Positions 58,506-64,000 of a DNA stretch of 64,000 nt are shown here, in pieces. The stretch spans positions 28,040 through 92,039 of the forward strand of contig PVXE01000008.1 of NCBI GenBank assembly GCA_014444615.1, given 5' to 3'. The stretch comes from Tagaea sp. CACIAM 22H2 (GTDB taxonomy: Bacteria > Pseudomonadota > Alphaproteobacteria > CACIAM-22H2). The position numbers were made by a program, and so were the translations under genes. Under the pieces are notes generated by a model. It made no database searches. It worked only from the letters and a program-made list of their open reading frames with translations, and was not told where the DNA came from. Position 1 is the stretch's first letter; every line of letters begins with the position of its first letter.

Positions 58506-59198
58506 ATGACGACGCGGGACGATCCGCAGGACCAGGACGAGCGCGAGGCGTTGCGCGCGCGCGTCGGCGATGCCGACGAGGTCGAACGCGCGGCATGCGC
58601 GCTGATCGCGGGCGATATCGGTCCGATCGCCGAGCCGCTGGTGGAAGCGGGTTTCGGCATTCCGACGATCGAGATCGACCCGCCCGAGGACGCGCTCGAC
58701 CTCGCGCCTTTGGTCACGTTGCATCGATACTGGCGTGCGCGATGCGGGCCGGGCGGCGCGCTGCCGCCCGCATCGGCGATCGATCTCGCCGAGTTGCGCG
58801 AAACGTCGGAGAATATCGGCCATTTGCGAACCGACGGCATCGGGCACGACTTCGTCTATGCGGCATACGTTCCGGCCGTCGCGCAATACGCGGGCCGGGA
58901 CTGGACCGGCTGGAGCATCGGGGCCATCGCGCTCAAATTCGCGAACGCGCATGGGATCTTGTATCGCGCGCTGCACGTCGCGTGCGCGCGCACGCGAAAG
59001 CCGATCGCCTGCCGGCACGAGGCGCCGGGCTGGCTTGGCGCGACGTCCTGGCGTCGTTTGGCTGTGCCGTTCGCGGACGAGACGGGCGCCGTTACGGATT
59101 TCTTGGCGGCGAACGTGCCGATCGCGTTTCGCCGGCGCACGCCCGAAGATGCGGCCGAGCAACTCAACCGCGTGGGATCGCGTCCTGTCGCTGATTGA
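58506..59198 (+). CDS. PAS-like (PAS_5 type) sensor-domain protein, copy 1
   Basis: A 230-residue protein resembling the PAS_5 family (alphaproteobacterial PAS-like domain of unknown ligand) over about residues 70-200, with TLHRYWRARCGPGGALPPAS and the signature QYAGRDWTGWSIGAIALKF. The N-terminal 60 residues are acidic and unique. No output domain. The upstream in-frame ATG at 58452 lies inside lipB; the one used here follows it. A diverged paralogue is encoded next. Confidence 0.7.
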   Translation: MTTRDDPQDQDEREALRARVGDADEVERAACALIAGDIGPIAEPLVEAGFGIPTIEIDPPEDALDLAPLVTLHRYWRARCGPGGALPPASAIDLAELRETSENIGHLRTDGIGHDFVYAAYVPAVAQYAGRDWTGWSIGAIALKFANAHGILYRALHVACARTRKPIACRHEAPGWLGATSWRRLAVPFADETGAVTDFLAANVPIAFRRRTPEDAAEQLNRVGSRPVAD

Positions 59199-59262
59199 AC
59201 AGCGCCGATGGCGGTCGATTGAGCCTTGCGGCGATCGTCGCTTGCAGTAAAAATTGCTGCGC

Positions 59263-59952
59263 ATGCTTCCCCCCGCCGACTCGATTGCCCATGAACGCGA
59301 GCATTGGCGCGCCCGTGTCGCGGATCACGACGCCGTGCGCGCGGCCGGCGAAAGTCTGGCTCGTTGCGAGCAGACGGTGATCGACGAATTGTTCCTGGTA
59401 CGAAATCTCTGCGTACCCGAAATAGCGATCGATCCGGCGCTGCCCACGCTGGACCTTACCCAGCATGCGAATTTAATGCGCTATTGGCGCCAATTGCCGC
59501 GCGACGCGGGCGCCGACTTGCCCGCGCGCGGCGCACTCCGCCCCGAGGATCTGCACGGCACGCTGGGCGATCTGATGCTGCTGGAAGCCGATGCGACCGG
59601 GACCGATTTCGTTTACCGCGTCTACGGCTCGAACATCGCGATCAATGCCGGCCAGGATTGGACCGGGTGGAGCGTCGGCGCGATGGGCCTAAAAACCGAC
59701 AGCGGAATCGCCCCGTTTTACCGCGCCGTCTATGTCGCCTGCGCCTTGGTGCGAAAGCCGATCTATACCGCGCACGAGGCGATGCCGTATCAAACGCCCA
59801 GCCTGTGGCGGCGTTTGATCGTGCCCTTGACCGGCGCGTCGCGCGGCGTCGAATGGTTCCTGGTCGCGAACGTGCCCGAGAAGTTCCGCCGCCCCGATCG
59901 CGCGCGCGAAATCGAGATGCGCCGCCGCCTGGGGCCGGGCGACGGCGCCTAG
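59263..59952 (+). CDS. PAS-like (PAS_5 type) sensor-domain protein, copy 2
   Basis: A 229-residue paralogue of the preceding protein, sharing IAINAGQDWTGWSVGAMGLK, an ACALVRKPIYTAHEA segment and the C-terminal VPLTGASRGVEWFLVANVPE. Like copy 1 it ends with the domain and has no effector region. ATG at 59263 is chosen over an upstream TTG. The stop overlaps the convergent TSUP gene by 4 bases. Two tandem single-domain PAS proteins may act as a partner-sensing pair; their partner is not visible. Confidence 0.7.
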   Translation: MLPPADSIAHEREHWRARVADHDAVRAAGESLARCEQTVIDELFLVRNLCVPEIAIDPALPTLDLTQHANLMRYWRQLPRDAGADLPARGALRPEDLHGTLGDLMLLEADATGTDFVYRVYGSNIAINAGQDWTGWSVGAMGLKTDSGIAPFYRAVYVACALVRKPIYTAHEAMPYQTPSLWRRLIVPLTGASRGVEWFLVANVPEKFRRPDRAREIEMRRRLGPGDGA

Positions 59953-60710
59953 CCTTCCCAGGCGCGCCAAAGGAAGCTGAAACCGCCCGCGACGACCAGC
60001 GCGTCCATCATGAAAAGATGCACGCGCGGCGAAAAGCGTTTCAGCATCCAGCGCGCGACGAAGGCGCCTGGCACGGTGGCGAGGCCCAGGATCAGACCCG
60101 CCAAGATCAGCTCGAAGTCGAACAACATCGCCGATCCGAAGACCGACGCCTTGATCAAACTGCCGGACATCGACACGGCGGCTTCGGTGCCGATCAACGC
60201 CCCGCCGCGTAAGCCCAGCCCCATCATCACCGACAGCAGCAGCGGGCCCACGCCGGTCATCGAGCCGACGATGGCGCCATAGACCGCCCCGCCCGCGACG
60301 GCACCGCCCGCACTCAAGCGCCAGCCCGTTTTGTCGAGCTTGCGGCGGATCGGGATCGAGGCGATCAGGAACACGCCCAGCATCGCCGCGATCGCGCGCA
60401 CCGGCAGCAGCGTGTAGACATAAGCCGACAGAACGCACATCGGCGCCATGCCGGCACCCACCAGCAGGATCGCGCGCCATGAAAGCTCGTGCCGGAACGC
60501 CGCCACGCGGCTGGCGTTCGTCATCGCCATCGCGATCGACATGACCGGCACGACCGACGCCACACCGACGACCGGGGCGAGAACCGGCGGCAGAATCAAA
60601 CCGCCGCCATAGCCCGACACGCCGCCGACGATCGACGCGACGAAGGCGACGAGCGCGACGCCCGCGAGGATCAACGGATCGATTCCCGCAAGGGCGAAGC
60701 CGCTTTCCAT
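59949..60710 (-). CDS. TSUP/TauE-SafE family transporter
   Basis: A 253-residue membrane protein with eight helices in two repeats (ASIVGGVSGYGGGLILPPVL and AIVGSMTGVGPLLLSVMMGL), the TSUP hallmark. Family members export sulfite, sulfoacetate or thiosulfate-type anions. Given SoeABC elsewhere in the window, sulfite or a related C2 sulfonate is a fair guess. Start shares a base with the acylphosphatase stop. Confidence 0.85.
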   Translation of the reverse strand: MESGFALAGIDPLILAGVALVAFVASIVGGVSGYGGGLILPPVLAPVVGVASVVPVMSIAMAMTNASRVAAFRHELSWRAILLVGAGMAPMCVLSAYVYTLLPVRAIAAMLGVFLIASIPIRRKLDKTGWRLSAGGAVAGGAVYGAIVGSMTGVGPLLLSVMMGLGLRGGALIGTEAAVSMSGSLIKASVFGSAMLFDFELILAGLILGLATVPGAFVARWMLKRFSPRVHLFMMDALVVAGGFSFLWRAWEG

Positions 60711-60997
60711 CACGCCGTCGTCGGCATTTGCGAAAACCCGGTCCAGCCTTCGTCTTGCGCGTCCTCGCGCGCGATCGCGTCGACCTTGGCGAGCGGCGGA
60801 CCGTCGCGACATTCGGCGATCATCGCCTCGACCGCCTTGGGCGGTCCGGCGAACACGGCTTCGACCGTGCCGTCCTTGCGATTGCGCACCCAGCCGCACA
60901 GCCCCGCCGCGCGCGCACGCTCCACCGTCCAGCCGCGATACCACACGCCTTGCACGCGCCCCGAAATCACAACCCGAACGGCGATGCGTTCCGTCAT
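60710..60997 (-). CDS. acyP: Acylphosphatase
   Basis: A 95-residue acylphosphatase. The signature VISGRVQGVWYRGWTVERA supplies the catalytic Arg (position about 22) and GWVRNRKDGTVEAVFAGP the Asn. It hydrolyses carboxyl-phosphate bonds. Its start overlaps the RibD-like gene by ATGA. Confidence 0.95.
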   Translation of the reverse strand: MTERIAVRVVISGRVQGVWYRGWTVERARAAGLCGWVRNRKDGTVEAVFAGPPKAVEAMIAECRDGPPLAKVDAIAREDAQDEGWTGFSQMPTTA

Positions 60998-61641
60998 CGC
61001 GCCGGCTTCTCGAACACGACATGCATCGCGTGTTCGGTCGTCGCCTTGCGCGCGACTTCGAAGCCCTGCGCTTTCAGATCGACGCCGTCGAACGGCTTCG
61101 TGCCCGATCCCAGCAGGATCGGCGATACGACCAGATGGAAACGGTCGATAGCACCCAGGCGCAGATATTGGTTGATCGTCGAGGCCCCGCCGCCGACGCG
61201 CACATCCTTCGCCCCCGCCGCTTCGCGCGCGCGGCGCAGCGCTTCCGCGGCGCCGCCGGTGACGAAATGGAAAACCGTGCCGCCCTTCATTTCCAACGGT
61301 GCGCGCGCGTGATGGGTCAACACGAAGACGGGCACGCGATAGGGCGGCTCCTCGCCCCACCAACCTTTCCATTGGTCGTCGGGCCAGGGCCCGCGCACCG
61401 GCCCGAACATGTTGCGACCCAGGATCCAGGCGCCGACATTCTCGAAACTGCGCGCGGCGAAATCGTCGTCCACGCCCTTGGCGCCGCCATCCTGGCCGAG
61501 CACGCGCTTTTGGAACGTCTCGGTCCCGAACATCCAAGTATGGAGTCCCGTCCCGCCCTCGCCCAACGGATTCTCGAGGCTTTGGTTCGGCCCCGCCGCG
61601 TAGCCGTCGGCCGAAATCGCGAAGCAATCCACGCGCAACAT
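60994..61641 (-). CDS. RibD C-terminal-like dihydrofolate-reductase-fold protein
   Basis: A 215-residue protein of the RibD_C/YyaP group. VDCFAISADGYAAGPNQSL opens the DHFR-like NADPH fold; VRVGGGASTINQYLRLGAID is the conserved GG-S/T dinucleotide-binding segment, and SPILLGSGTKPFDG the substrate end. It is not in a riboflavin operon; a general reductase role is assumed. Overlaps acyP. Confidence 0.87.
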   Translation of the reverse strand: MLRVDCFAISADGYAAGPNQSLENPLGEGGTGLHTWMFGTETFQKRVLGQDGGAKGVDDDFAARSFENVGAWILGRNMFGPVRGPWPDDQWKGWWGEEPPYRVPVFVLTHHARAPLEMKGGTVFHFVTGGAAEALRRAREAAGAKDVRVGGGASTINQYLRLGAIDRFHLVVSPILLGSGTKPFDGVDLKAQGFEVARKATTEHAMHVVFEKPAR

Positions 61642-61652
61642 CGTCGCTCCCC

Positions 61653-62029
61653 TCAACGCCAAGCGGCTACGGCCATCGCGCGCAGCGCCGTGCGGATCGC
61701 GGCCTGCGCTTGATCTTCCAATTCCGCGTCCGAGGGTAGCGCGCCGGCGTCGCCATGGGCCAGCGCGTTGCGCCGTTCGCGCAAAAGATCGAACTCCGGA
61801 TCGCTCGCATCGCGCTTTCGCATCGCGTGCTCGGCCAGTGCGTAGGCGAGCATCACGCACGCCGCCCAAGCGCCCGCGCAAAACGCGGACTCGATCTCGC
61901 CCAGCAAGCGTTCCGTGCGCTCGTCGAATTCGGGCGCTGCCGGGCCGGCGTTGGCCGCCACCGCGCGCGCGAACCAATCGGCGCGACCGCGCCAAGTCTC
62001 GGGATCGGGCGGCGGCAGAACCGCGCCCG

Positions 62030-62033
<4 letters not shown>
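61653..62033 (-). CDS. Small protein with HEPN-like R-x4-H motif
   Basis: A 126-residue helical protein (GTG start in a GTGA overlap with pccA). LLRERRNALAHGDAG near residue 88 contains R-N-x3-H, as in HEPN domains, and CAGAWAACVMLAYALAEHAM is a helix with the typical hydrophobic face. Its position at the 3' end of pccA may mean accessory use, but many alphaproteobacterial pccA genes have unrelated neighbours. Family membership is weak inference. Confidence 0.5.

Positions 62034-64000
<1,967 letters not shown>

Overview
The window is high-GC DNA (roughly two thirds G+C by eye) from an alphaproteobacterium, most likely Rhodospirillales or a relative. The support is a MipZ-type division ATPase in place of MinD, DUF1489/DUF2948/DUF2336 proteins typical of this class, a short-form HisG, SoeABC sulfite dehydrogenase, TRAP transport and a liu-type leucine degradation operon. 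Genes are packed with many 4-base ATGA/TGATG overlaps and most lie on the minus strand. No integrase, transposase, CRISPR array or rRNA was seen; there is one tRNA (Leu, anticodon GAG).

Layout. 1-8.6 kb, mostly minus: hisD (partial), hisG, a DUF2948 gene, murA, a DUF924 protein, a Bcr-type efflux pump, a persulfide-dioxygenase-like MBL protein divergent from a membrane rhodanese, a small exported protein, an AlkA-type glycosylase and a DUF2336 protein. 8.7-13.3 kb: soeABC. 13.3-20.5 kb, minus: a TRAP dicarboxylate-type transporter with a GntR/FCD regulator and a probable operator, an RraA-like aldolase, an AtzA-type amidohydrolase and an orphan NMT1-type binding protein. 20.5-22.6 kb: leuA with a possible leader and a strong terminator.

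22.55-27.1 kb is the accessory region and the most unusual part. Two tandem units of about 2 kb each have near-identical edges (a 154-157 bp block at one edge, a 344 bp block at the other) and very divergent interiors. Each interior holds a secreted or membrane-anchored protein with four conserved cysteines (plus strand) facing a helical C-terminal module (minus strand). One C-terminal module belongs to a complete gene with a peptidoglycan-binding-like N-terminus; the other is a 5'-truncated orphan. This resembles the complete-gene-plus-orphan-module design of polymorphic effector/immunity loci, but neither the protein families nor the convergent layout match one I know.

27.4-38.7 kb: a GGCT-like protein, then pmm/pgm, ugd and galU (sugar-nucleotide precursors), a membrane J-domain protein, a VWA protein, mipZ, a pentapeptide-repeat protein, an acyl-CoA synthetase, a DsbA-like isomerase, and a NicO nickel/cobalt exporter with a CsoR-family sensor carrying InrS-like ligands. 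38.7-52.7 kb is one long minus-strand run: a quinone-oxidoreductase-like gene, pdxY, DUF1489, an Hpt protein, a response regulator, and the leucine/isovalerate pathway (mvaB, mccA, an ion channel, liuC, mccB, a DsbA-like isomerase, an acyl-CoA dehydrogenase, an SDR, RidA, ivd, a PaaI thioesterase). It is fronted by a perfect 18-bp palindrome and a divergent TetR gene. 53.3-64 kb: a DMT exporter, a core-MetE-like protein, maeB, tRNA-Leu, lipB, two PAS-like paralogues, a TSUP transporter, acylphosphatase, a RibD-like reductase, a small HEPN-like protein and pccA (partial).

Themes: branched-chain amino acid and propionate catabolism (ivd, mccAB, liuC, mvaB, pccA, maeB), reduced-sulfur handling (MBL plus rhodanese, SoeABC, TSUP) and cell-envelope precursor synthesis.
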